A stretch of 64,000 nt of DNA from Plectrocnemia conspersa (Eukaryota; Arthropoda; Insecta; Trichoptera; Polycentropodidae). The position numbers and the translations under genes are program-made. Numbering within the stretch: position 1 is the first letter of the stretch; each line of letters starts with the position of its first letter. The notes under the pieces were generated by a model. That model saw only the letters and a program-made list of their open reading frames with translations. It made no database searches and was not told the origin of the DNA. The stretch spans positions 124,001-188,000 of the forward strand of contig VTFK01000469.1 of the NCBI GenBank assembly GCA_009617715.1. The letters run 5' to 3'. Positions 30,181 to 40,810 of this stretch are shown here, piece after piece.

Positions 30181-31020
30181 TAAGATAGTGGGATTAAATT
30201 GTATCTATCGATGGAGATTATTTTGTAGAATAATATTGGAAAAATAATTTGTTATTGAAAAATACTTTTCATAAAAAAACGTCCGTTATTTTGGGTATAC
30301 CTAATATATTATATACGAATGACTTGAATGGGCCAAATTTTTAAGTGAGATAGTCGGTGCAAAAATTGCTTCCATCCTTTAGATGAGCATTTTCAAAAAA
30401 TGAACAGCTTAGAAATCCTTTAATTAATTCAACGATTTATTTTGACGGCAAATTATAAACATATGGAGACAGCTTACGGTATTCTAGTAACCGCTGCTTT
30501 AGCAAACTTAAAATAGTCATAAACTTTATGAGATTTTCAATAACAGATTGAGCATTTTATGTATACCTTCGATTGAAAACAAAGTAATACAATTAATTGT
30601 TAGATATATAATAGATAGAATTATCGATAACTTTGCTTCCTTAAATGCGTGATAGAAAACTTTATAAAATAAAATAAGCCCAGTGGGAGAGGAGGCTGTC
30701 AAAAATTTGAAGAGATTTCAATTCATTGATTGATATAAGTCCTAGAGAAAAAAAAATATTTATTAGATGAAAAGGTATTTTATTGTACTACAAAAATTTT
30801 AAATTCAATTATATTGGACTTTATTATATTTTAAATTATAGAAATCATTTAGTTATGGATAGAAATCAAGCTTTTTGTGTCATATATGCAAAAGTTTAAT
30901 TTTTAAATAGTATAATATATAATATTTAAATTTGTCAAATTTCAATAAAACGTCTCTTTGTTCCTTCGACTCCATATTTATTTTTTCTTGACAATTTTAT
31001 ATTATCCGTTAGAATTAAAT
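30181..31020. other. AT-rich intergenic DNA
   Basis: No gene, RNA or element end recognised. Confidence 0.4.
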
Positions 31021-31023
31021 TTG

Positions 31024-31240
31024 GGCCGGTGAAAGCGCAACGGCAACATACATTAGCTCAATGCTTTGTACGAAGGTCCGAGTTTCGATTCCCTTCGGAA
31101 GCGAAATCGAAATAAATAAGAATGCGCTATTAATGAAAAGGTCTTTGCTCAAATCCTATCAACAAAAATCCGGTGTATCAGGCAACAAACAATTTACGCA
31201 CACTCCCAGGAAAACTTGAATATTTGTATATTTTGATAAG
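31024..31240 (+). mobile_element. Probable tRNA-derived SINE
   Basis: GTGAAAGCGCAACGGC (31029-31044) resembles a pol III box A, and CGAGTTTCGATTCCC (31079-31093) a box B, at a spacing of about 50 bp. A non-tRNA body follows. I could not find a clear tail or target duplication. Confidence 0.45.
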
Positions 31241-31242
31241 GC

Positions 31243-31289
31243 GGCTCGCGGACACCAAGGGTCCGCGGACCACCAATTGCAGAACACTG
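31243..31289. mobile_element. hAT terminus
   Basis: The sequence ends CACCAATTGCAGAACACTG, inverse of the CAGTGTTCTGCAA hAT end. It contains the 12-bp palindrome GGTCCGCGGACC (31260-31271). Only this end is visible. Confidence 0.55.
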
Positions 31290-32765
31290 ATCTGCACAAT
31301 CCGCTGATGTCTTTCGTGGCAATGCGGGTCTCAGATACTGTCTGCTATTACTAATGTCTGTCTGAGGTCATCTCTGATCGTCTGATGTGGCAGTGTCACA
31401 TATTTTATAGCTCTGATGAATCACAGATTCGGATGTTGGTGGGCTAATTGCATCGATGACGCCATGAAGTGAAACTCTCAAAGATCGTTAATGCAAAGGA
31501 TAGATGACAATAGTGGTTTTTAGCAGGATAGACGCATTGTTCATCGCGCATCTTTTACGCACGAAAGGATAGTTTTTCCGGTTATAACGGAATGGATGAG
31601 CTAGCCTGGATGCTACGCGAAATCTTGCAATTATTACACAATTTATTAGCATTGAGCATTCATTATTATTATTAGGCATTTCGTCAACGAGTTGGTTATT
31701 TCCGTTTCATAATATTTTCCCTCCTGGAATTGGTTAAATACAAATACAACGTGGTTAGATATCTGTTTCAATATAATACAAATATTTAGTTCATATAAAA
31801 TAAAATTCTACAATTCTAAAATTGTAACTACAACATGAAAACGTATTTTTGAACTCAGCTTAAATAATAAAAAATATCGTAATAGTAGTAAAATACTATC
31901 GATCGCAATACATACATAACGTCGATTAAAATGTTTCACTTTTATGACTTGACGATTAAAACAAACCAGTTTTGCCGAAGCGTCGTGTAAATACTTCATA
32001 AGAAATAGAATCTCATTATGAACTAACACAATATAACCGCAAAACGATCGTTCTGTGATCGAAGTAGTTTTTCATCGATTATCGCAAACTATAATGGATA
32101 TGGTAACAATATAAAACGGCGAGAACGATTATGTACACTTAAAAGTATAAATGCCGCGGTCGGTTTAAATATCGATTATAGCTAGTTAAAATATTTATAT
32201 TGTATTAAACATATAGTATCAAGTTGTATAAATAATACGTTAGTTAAACAGAGCAACTTACGTATCAACGTTTCGTACGTATGATGTACATATAATATTA
32301 GGTTTGAGCGAGTATACTATAGGTATGAGCAATTGTACATATGTATTATACATAACTGTACTGGTGCTCGCATAACGTTGACGGTCAATGGTAGTTCGCA
32401 GGAAAGTTGTACAATCTACAACAGTACGTTCATTTCCCTTTCACATTGACCAACGTTGATAGTACATACATCGAACCAAGGCGGTAAAACACCTTGACCG
32501 CCATTTTGACACTTCCGCTTAACAAAAAAATGCTTTTATTCTTATCTTTAGTCATTTAAATAACACAAGCATCATAGTAACTCTTAATACTTTCTGAAGC
32601 ACATGTGTATATTAATTAATCAGAATAAATTTAATTTTTCGTTATTAATTTTTTATACAAAAATAAAAATATATGTAAATAGAAACCGACCATATATTTT
32701 TAGCAGAAGCCAAAAAAAATATTTTAGGCTGAAACCTTATTAATGAATCTATTTACATACTTCAT
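31290..32765. other. Intergenic DNA with an imperfect hairpin at 32374-32457
   Basis: The hairpin pairs AACGTT and GGTCAATG (32374-32390) with CATTGACC and AACGTT (32444-32457) around a 53-nt loop containing smaller stems (TTGTA/TACAA, GGAAA/TTTCC). The rest shows nothing. Confidence 0.4.
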
Positions 32766-32769
32766 ATAC

Positions 32770-33190
32770 AAACAACAAACTCTGACTTTATATAATAATA
32801 AAACTGATTGGGATTTGTTTAGAGAAAATTTTGACCAAATTACTGCATTGAAAATATTCTTCAAAAGCAATGATGAAGTAGAACAAACAGTTTAACACAT
32901 AACAAAGACAATTCAAACAGCAGCTTGTAAAGCCTCACTCAATCTTAATATAAATCCCGTAATATTAACAAAGAAAATGGCAGAAAAGCTACGTAAAAAG
33001 TGGCTACAATCAAAATTACCAAGCGATAAAACAAAATTCAATAAAGCCGTTAAAGAACTTTTAAAATACAACTTAAAAAATGGTTCAATTCAAAATTACT
33101 CGAAGAACTTGTCAAAGCATGACTAAACGCTGTGGAAAGCTACAAAGAAGCTAAAACTACCCAATATCATAGTCAAAATAAATATTAATT
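32770..33190 (+). mobile_element. Jockey-type ORF2 fragment (between endonuclease and RT)
   Basis: In frame with one stop: KTDWDLFRENFDQITALKIF, then HITKTIQTAACKASL, KKMAEKLRKKWLQSKLPSDK and LWKATKKLKLP with a frame change. This is the 'TDWxxFRxxL..LT..I..AAxxA..K..L..RW..TR.P.DK' region of Jockey-clade ORF2. Both ends are truncated. Confidence 0.75.
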
Positions 33191-34389
33191 GTTTATTTAT
33201 AGACATATTGTAAATAAATAAATAAGATAAAAATGTAACGTCAAATTATTTTGTAATAGGTTCTAGAATAAATGTCTCGCTGTGCTTAAAATTAACATTT
33301 TACAGACGACGATTTTGTGCCACACAATCCATATGAGTGAAGTAGTCAACATGTGCGGCGCTACCGATAATATATTGGCATCATTGCCTCGGATTGCGAG
33401 ATGAATATTCAGTTCAAGAAGATTCTTTACCAAATAGGTTTCATGGTTATCTTTCTTAATAAATTTCCGACTGTGATACTTGCATTATCAAATCGGAATT
33501 TGCCGAATAAAATGAGTTGTGATCTATTATTTTCAATTGATTTTCCGTACTAATACATTTCAAACTTTGTATAAACGGGTTTCATCTAAAGAAAACCTAT
33601 CGTTTTTTAGATAATTAGATCAAAAATAAATTTCTAGTCGATTTTTATTTATGAATAGCTCTGTAGTTTTCTTAATTGAACATTCTTTATATGCTGCTTA
33701 TACTTATTAATCTGATTAAAACGTGAGAGTATTAATAAATTAACAATCTTTATATTATTTGTTATTCTTTGTGAACAATCAGGCAAATTAAATGTTTTTA
33801 TATAAAAGTAAATTAAAATTATAAACGAATATGAAAAGTCAGCAATAAAACGTCATATATTTATATAAATATAATTTATTTAATAACTTTAGCAATTTAA
33901 TATTTAATTTGATTATCGTTTATAATTATGCTATCAATATTGAATACGAGCTTTCGCCACATAAAAAAGAGAATGGGTTAGAAAGGGTCTCTCTTTACAA
34001 ATGATTCTAGAAAGGGCCAATAATGTGATTTTAAAAGTATTAATAAAAGCAAGATCTTAAAGTTAAGATTTGAAAAACTAATTAGAAAAAAATAGTTTGT
34101 GTAGTAAATATAATACAATGCACCATTTTTTTATGTAACGCAACAGAGATAAGTGTGCTAAGAAAGACACGCTAGTAAATTTGCATATATGTTCTTGAAA
34201 TGGCGTCTCTTACATTTTAGATTTGTACAGGTTGATCCAATTCGAGTTTATTATATTGGCAGCACTATTGATCAGACAGCTGTCAATAATCACGCGTGTT
34301 CAAAGTGTCAAATGTCTGCAACAATACATTTAAGAAATGTATCGCTTAATCACTGCTTAAATTTAAAGGCTAAGTACTATTTATATGAT
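33191..34389. other. AT-rich intergenic DNA
   Basis: Nothing recognised. A GC-richer spot near 33345-33400 is unassigned. Confidence 0.4.
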
Positions 34390-34575
34390 TATACAATTTT
34401 TAGTTTTATTTTTATTTTATTTACACAATTACATAACATTTCTATTATCATAATTATTTTTATTCACATTTTATACACTTTTATTCACATTATTATTTAT
34501 ATTTTTATTTACAATTTCATTACCATATTTACTTACATTTTTAAACACACAATTATTTACATTTTTATATATAAA
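34390..34575 (+). repeat. Degenerate tandem repeat, TTTTATTYACAT-like
   Basis: Units of about 12 bp (ttttattcacat, ttttatacact, tatttacattt and variants) recur about a dozen times. The long Ile/Phe/His frame through it is a product of the repeat. Confidence 0.7.
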
Positions 34576-35055
34576 TTATTTGTATGATACATATACATAC
34601 ATACGTTCATGTAAATTATTTTAAAATACATGATCTTGATTTTTTTTACGAAAATTTTTAATCTAAAATCTATTTTCTTGACAATATATTATTTTCAAAG
34701 TGCAAGATCGATATCATTGAGCCTTTCAATTATATCCTAAAATATTTTATATAATTTTATTATAAATTTCACAGATATTCTCAAAACATCCAAATAAACG
34801 TCCATGAAAAACGTCCATGACCGACATTTGTATTAGAAAATGATTGTATGAAAAACAGACTCGTACATGCCGGGTAATTGAACCCAGTGGGTCCAAATCC
34901 TGGTACCCGGATTCGAAAAACCTCTACTCTTTTAAATATTTAAATAGTCCGAAATCATTTTTAAAAAAATTAAAAGATTCGTTATATCATTACGGCAATA
35001 TTTGCTGAGACCGTTGGTGACCTTGAGAGATCCATGGATATTGTAAATTATGAAT
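34576..35055. other. Intergenic DNA
   Basis: Contains a direct duplication AACGTCCATGA at about 34799 and 34810 and an inverted CCGGGT/ACCCGG pair (34870-34912). Otherwise nothing. Confidence 0.4.
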
Positions 35056-35059
35056 ATAT

Positions 35060-36860
35060 TAAAGAGAGACTAAAAATAAATTAATGCTAATAAACAAGCT
35101 CCAGTTGGGCCTGGTAAGCATAATTAAATGGATATAGAATTGAGAAAGTGAAACATATCAAATACCTAGGTAGTTTGATAAACGACGAAATGAATTCCGA
35201 TGAAAATGTTAAAGTCTGTATCGAAATTAATAGAAGCCAGTTTTAAAAAAAAAAGCTGGTCTCACAAATAAATTTTTACATATTCAGACTAAAATTAAAT
35301 TCGTTAAGTGCTATGTCTGGTCAATGTCATTGCGCTGATGTGAGATGATTTGACTAAACGCGTTTGAGATCTGGATTTATAGGCGTTAAGAGAGTTTTTT
35401 AATGACCAAATTTTCTTTATGATAGGACGCGATCGCGAACTTCTTTTGAACATAAAACGGATGAGATAGAGCTCTCCAGATACATACTAAGAAGTCCGAA
35501 ATATGAGATTTTTTATACCTCAATAATTTTCCGTCTCCAAAAAGGGTAGTGATGCCGGAGACCATCAGTTTCTAAATCACGACGGTCTACCCGTCCAGGT
35601 CGTTCTCGTGACGACCTAGGAAGGAGGCCTGGTCTAGCGCCTGTATGCGCAGTAGAGTCTCCAATTACTCGAACCATCAACTACTCGAGTATCGAATATT
35701 AAAATTTTAAAATACTCGAGTACTTTCGAGTATTTACCAAATTTACCAAAATAGTTATTATTCAAATTCGTGCGCATATAAATAAATAAATAAAATACTT
35801 AGTATGTTAATTTTTACAATTATTTTAACTTCACGAACATACTTTTTAAAAACAATAATGCAAAAAAGTGTCTCGAATTTAATATTACTGCTAACCTTTG
35901 CTTTTATTATTCCCGTTATGGAAAAAACCCTTTTCGTTGCTGTTGATGTTGGTCTTATTGTCATTAACGCGTTGGATAAGGCTTCTAATTTATATCTGTT
36001 CGCTTTTTATAGATATAAAATTTTTTGAACTCTCTTCTTATGTTCTCTTCTTTCATTCCCTTCTCTGCTTTTCTCTTATTTCCTTCGACTATTGACAAAA
36101 TAGCATTTTGTAATTCTTCTTGAATAGATTTTTTTTCTTAACAATATACAATATTCTACTCCTTCTGATTATTGCGAAGAATTTAAATCTATATCCTTCG
36201 AAGATGTATTTGGGTGAATCCCTTTCACTCTAGAGCTTAACGGTTCGCAAAGAACTAACTTTACTTTAAATGCCTTTAAAACACAATTGTTTTGATTTAT
36301 ATTTAAAGCTGAGGGATCAGTATAAACAATTGACAACACTTTACGCTACAACTGCATAGTCATAAAACCTAAATTTTTTTTTTGTTGATATTTCATATTG
36401 TTCATTGCCATAAATTAGATAAGTCGGGACTGTCGAACAGAAAACACAAAAGAAATTTCTCCGTCGTACCCACTAACATAGCCGACGACCGGAACTATGC
36501 AACTATGGAACTATGAAAAAATTATACCTGATAGTAACCGCTCTAACTCGGGACTTCGGGCATAAACGCCGAATAAAAGCAAGACGTTAACCTTTACCGG
36601 ACCGAGTTAAAGTTATTTTTGTTTCTGAAATATTTCAAAATTTTTTAATTTCGAGTATTAATCGAGTAATTTTCAAAATACTCGATTATCAAGTACTTGA
36701 AAAATAGACAAAAATACTCAAGTATCGAGTACTCGATTACTCGAATTGGAGACTCTAATGCGCAGTATGCAGGCGCGAAAGCCAGGCTAGGTACATCCAG
36801 TCGCTCATGGGCCGAAACTCCTGAGCCTGGTTTTATTACCAGCCGATTAATTATTTTTAT
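35060..36860 (+). mobile_element. LINE 3' region (post-RT domain), split by a hAT element
   Basis: The translation includes VKHIKYLGSLINDEMNSDEN, the FxYLGSxI block that follows the RT core in non-LTR elements. Downstream, weaker frame-shifted similarity runs as far as the GC-rich end at 35540-35652 and, after the inserted hAT element (35653-36757), resumes at 36766-36830. The family (RTE or R4-like versus Jockey) is uncertain. It is a dead copy. Confidence 0.55.
35653..36757 (-). mobile_element. hAT element copy B (TAGAGTCTCC family)
   Basis: 1105 bp with the same ends as copy A and perfect 8-bp duplications ATGCGCAG (35645-35652 and 36758-36765). The minus-strand dimerisation piece reads [20 protein letters not shown]. 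An extra A in the run at about 35861-35866 shifts the frame relative to copy A, so the tail becomes [13 protein letters not shown]. Its interior is almost the same base for base as copy A. Confidence 0.93.
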
Positions 36861-38485
36861 CGTCACCTTATTTTTTTTAAATCGTTTTTTTGTATAATAA
36901 TTATATGAACTATTGTCGTTTTTTCTTTTTATTGTTTGAGCAAATTTCATTTAATTTAAAATTGCCTTTATGATAATGCAATGTATTGTACAATAATTAT
37001 ACACAATATTTAAATAAACTATAATATGAACGCATAAATAATTAAAAATTAGAGTAAATAATTAATTTGTATCTATACGCAATTAAATAAATAATTTTCT
37101 AAAATTAATAAATAAATCAATAAATATCGGAGCAAATGCTTAAAGATATTTTTTAGAAAATAATTTATAAAGATATATTATAATAAATAAAAATAGATTG
37201 CAGCAAAGTACAGTTGAATTAGCAACTAAATGTATATAATAGAATATATTAGCTAATTATTAAAAAAAAAAAAAAATATAAAACTTATCTATAGACATAA
37301 AATCCAAAATAAACCAAATAGCTGATATTATATATTAAAATAACAAAATTTACCAGTCGGTGAACTTTCCGTCGGTGAATTGCAGTGGGTGAACTTTCCA
37401 TAAATATGATTATGAATAGATTCATATACTTATTAATTATTATACAAATTCATTAAGCAAATCAATCAAAATTTCTAATGAAAAACAACTATATCAAATA
37501 CATTTATGTCAAGAATATTTAAATTTTGTGGTATAACATATTTTTACCGTTCCGTTAGCATGTTTCTGATTACTGGCTCTAAATCTCTTAGGCGTGAATT
37601 AAATAAATATTCTCATAAGCGGACGTTGCATCCGGAGCTCGCCAACACGTCGAACACGATGTTGGCAAACGTCATGATGACATAAAAAAGCAAGTACTTG
37701 CTATTCACGTCGAAAAATGTCCACCTTTCACTTCGATCGAAATGCTACGGTGAAATGTGGTCACATAACAGCTCGCATATACTTCTTACACCACAAGATC
37801 TAATCGCACATCTTCACTTTTTGAGCATGTAACATCGTTTCAGATTACATGCTCGTTGCTTCGTTGCGAGGTTCCACTTTGCCGATTCTGATTCTGAGCT
37901 ACCGGCACACAACGATGCATGAGATATTTTCTGCATTAATTGTCGTTAGTATAAATTCATTGTTGAACTATCGCAATAAATTTAAATACTGAAATATATT
38001 TATCCCTCAATGAATTGGAATACATCAAAGAATTACAAGAAAAGAGTCTCTATAAAATAGTTTTAATGTGAAAAGAGCAAGGGAGAATCAATTTTTTATC
38101 AACCATATAAAAATTAACTTTTCCTTAATTTAAATAAACTCAACTTACACTTTTATTTTTGTTTACATATATACAATTCCCAGATACACATCATGCTGAT
38201 CCTTTTTAATCTACTAAAGTACTAACCCATAACTCACCTCAAATTTGATTAATTTTCCTTCACAATATATTCCATATGTCCCGAATAGCGTTATTTATAT
38301 TCCATTCGCTTACTCGTTTAAGTGACAAAGATACGTCAGAAAACGGCACAATGATTTCTCGATGAATTGCATTTAGTTGTATCCTTTCATTGCTCAAAAA
38401 ATGAATGACGCTTAAAGAATAATGTTTAACCTGTTTAAGTTCGACGACCAGTTAATAAACTACAGCTGTGACTGCATTACGTCTT
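36860..38485. other. Intergenic DNA
   Basis: AT-rich, with two noted islands: a three-unit short repeat (37356-37399) and a GC-richer 37620-37920 block. That block has a 40-codon minus-strand frame at 37613-37735 containing a hydrophobic run (YLLFYVIMTFANIVFDVLAS) whose origin I cannot name. Confidence 0.4.
37356..37399. repeat. Three-unit 14/15-bp tandem repeat (GTCGGTGAACTTTCC)
   Basis: Units are GTCGGTGAACTTTCC, GTCGGTGAATTGCA and GTGGGTGAACTTTCC. It is GC-richer than its flanks and similar in build to the repeats at 24.2 and 55.5 kb. Confidence 0.75.
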
Positions 38486-38488
38486 ATA

Positions 38489-38964
38489 CAGGGTGTCCCA
38501 AAATTAACGAACGAAATTAAATTCAATGAACTCTCTTTGCTGTGCATGGTCATTAGGCTTCAGTTGTTGTGTTAATTAAATTTTATAAGCATAGAGGCAC
38601 AGATCTTTTGTGAGTATACGCTGTAAAGAGCTTCTTTAAATTTGCAATTCTTATCCACGACGCCGAATTGATGTTCCGGGATTTTCACCAACACTCTCAC
38701 GCACTGCTTAGATATTGACATTTGAACGGCTTCTTAGCGCCTCCAACTGATCCAGTCTCTCTGAATTTTTCAAATAATCTCTTCGCAGTTGACGAACTTA
38801 AAACACTATTCCGACCTATTTTGCATTAAATCTTCAATATTTTTCAGATATTGTAACGCTCCATTTTTACTAACCCAGCTGTCAAATTTTTTTTTCAGGG
38901 TTGCCAACATTTACTGCACAAATGACGGTAAATTTAAATCTTGCGTTAATTTTTAAACACCCTT
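38489..38964 (-). mobile_element. Internally deleted mariner/Tc1-like element with both inverted repeats
   Basis: The ends are CAGGGTGTCCCAAAATTAAC on the left and, inverted, AAGGGTGTTTAAAAATTAAC on the right, flanked by TA. The minus strand starts MERYNI at 38864, passes through LFEKFRETGSVGGAKKPF and a block ESVGENPGTSIRRRG, then LQRILTKDLCLYAYKIQLTQ-like residues with stops, and ends at REFIEF. That is the N-terminal DNA-binding half only; the catalytic half is deleted. Confidence 0.85.
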
Positions 38965-39356
38965 TATCTACAAACCTGTTGGTTACTCTTCAAACTATGT
39001 ATGTATATGTAGCATTGCTGATAATTTTCGAGTGGTATATAAAATAACGCTAAGCTACATTATATATTTATAACATATATTTACCGACAGTTTACTGTGA
39101 AGTATGGAATTCATTATTAATATCAACGTATAGAGGATCGATTTCATCATTGCCATAGTGCATCACCACAGAATTGCACTGAACCTCCTTGTATGATTTC
39201 TCGCTATATGTAAATATTATATTGGTAAAGCTATATGTATTCAGACTAAAACAACTATGTATGAAAAAATGTGATGGATTAAGAGAAAAAAATCGTTTAG
39301 ACTTATATGAGAAAAAGGTCACATGACAGGATGCACTTAATTTGATAATAGTAAAC
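38965..39356. other. Intergenic DNA
   Basis: Nothing recognised beyond short frames without motifs. Confidence 0.4.
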
Positions 39357-39408
39357 ATTTTAGGAGGTCAAATAAAGTTTATTTTGACTTTATTTGACCT
39401 CCTAAAAT
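39357..39408. repeat. Perfect 22-bp hairpin, 8-nt loop
   Basis: The arms at 39357-39378 and 39387-39408 are exact reverse complements (ATTTTAGGAGGTCAAATAAA plus GT). The loop is TTATTTTG. It is the longest perfect hairpin I found in the window. Confidence 0.95.
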
Positions 39409-39714
39409 TATTTAAATATTAATTAGGTAAAAAATATATTAAATTAATAAATTTGGTACAAGCGGCGTCTTGACAGGGTATTGAGAATGGTCTCGAGAAA
39501 AATCTTCGTACCATATCAAGACGAATTTAAAATAATCAAGACATATGTATAGATAAGTGTAGATTGAGTACACAAAGAATAAGGTTATGTGCCCAATATG
39601 GGGCAATTTTAATAAAATTTTCTTTAACATTTAAGCGGAAAAAAATATAAGGAAAAAAGCAATAAATTAAATGATAATTTGAGTAGATTTCACTAAAGAT
39701 TTGCAACCGTTGAT

Positions 39715-40810
39715 ATTTATTTATTTATTTAGATTAAATTAAGACCATCGTGATTTAACAGGTTACCCCAATGCGTCATGCTGATCGAAATTATGTTGTC
39801 TTTAGTCTCAATGTGCTTTGGTATTTTGTGTTTATATTTAAATTTATGGTTATTTTTATCGTAGTCACAAAAACAGGGGATTAGTGAGTAGGTGTAGTTT
39901 CATGAAATAATTTTATATATTTTCTGGTATGATTATGACAGTGGTCTTAAATTGATAGCACTTAAAGGCTTATATGCATTTGTTTTAAGATTAGTATATA
40001 TAGGTGTTTTATACATTATTTTTAGAGATTAATTACAATTAAGAAAAAGCAGTGTTATCGGTGCTACTCCACACAAGACAGGAAAATGTTTAAATAGCTT
40101 TAATTAATTGTTTATGGATTAAAATTTTATTTTTTATAATAAGGCGCTCTTTATATTAAATATTGGTCTAAGGGCTTCAATCACGGCAAGTCATTAAGAG
40201 CAAAGTTGCAAAATATGTTTATTAAATTAAAGTTTGTAGTTTGGTATTAAGCGCTTGTTTTACAATTTATGTTACAGCCTTGTTCATTTTGGAGAGGTTG
40301 TGGTAGAGCTTGTCTACATTTTCTTAAATTTATTGTTTCTGTTTAAATTCGGTTGATTTTTATTTTTACCTCGCAAAATATTTATTTAGGGTTTCAAAAG
40401 ATTTTTATAATTTATTGCAATTGATTTTTGACCGTAAGCACTTGTTAAACTATCTGTATCATTAGCGTAAATAGATAAACGAGTATATTTAGGATCTTGT
40501 TCGAATACAAGGGGTACTCCAGCTGGAATTTTAAGCAGTATCGTGAGTTCATTATTTAATAAAACTACTCTGGTATGAGCGTATTAAGCGTAGCAGGTTT
40601 TATATTTTCATAGTTTATGAATCAAACCGTCATGCAATACTGTGTCGAAAGCTTTCTCTATATCTAACATTAAAATCATCAAATAAATTATACTACCTTA
40701 TTTCCCTATTGACTCGTGAGTGATTTTTCATTGTAGGCTAAAATTTATTGTTGCATAAAATGTTAGATTCTGTGCTGAGAACTCGTAAATATTTAGAGTG
40801 AATCACTTTA
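39715..40810 (-). mobile_element. Jockey-clade LINE fragment (family 2), with 3' end
   Basis: Reading down the minus strand: LMLDIEKAFDTVLHDGLIHK; then IPAGVP and SIYANDTDSLTSAYGQKSIA, where the catalytic YADD is now YAND; INYKNLLKP; NKYF; an IHKQLIKAIFTFSCLVWSST block; and MYKTPIYTNLK. It ends in a 3' UTR 'catgacgcattggggtaacc..aaatcacgatgg' and an (AAAT)n tail at 39717-39733. The 3' end resembles that of family 1. Stops are frequent. It matches the + strand fragment at 3.5-4.0 kb. Confidence 0.8.

Noticed and set aside
34189..34587. 132-codon frame rich in Ile, Phe and His
   Set aside because: It is the translation of a degenerate TTTTATTYACAT-like tandem repeat and has no domain or splice context.
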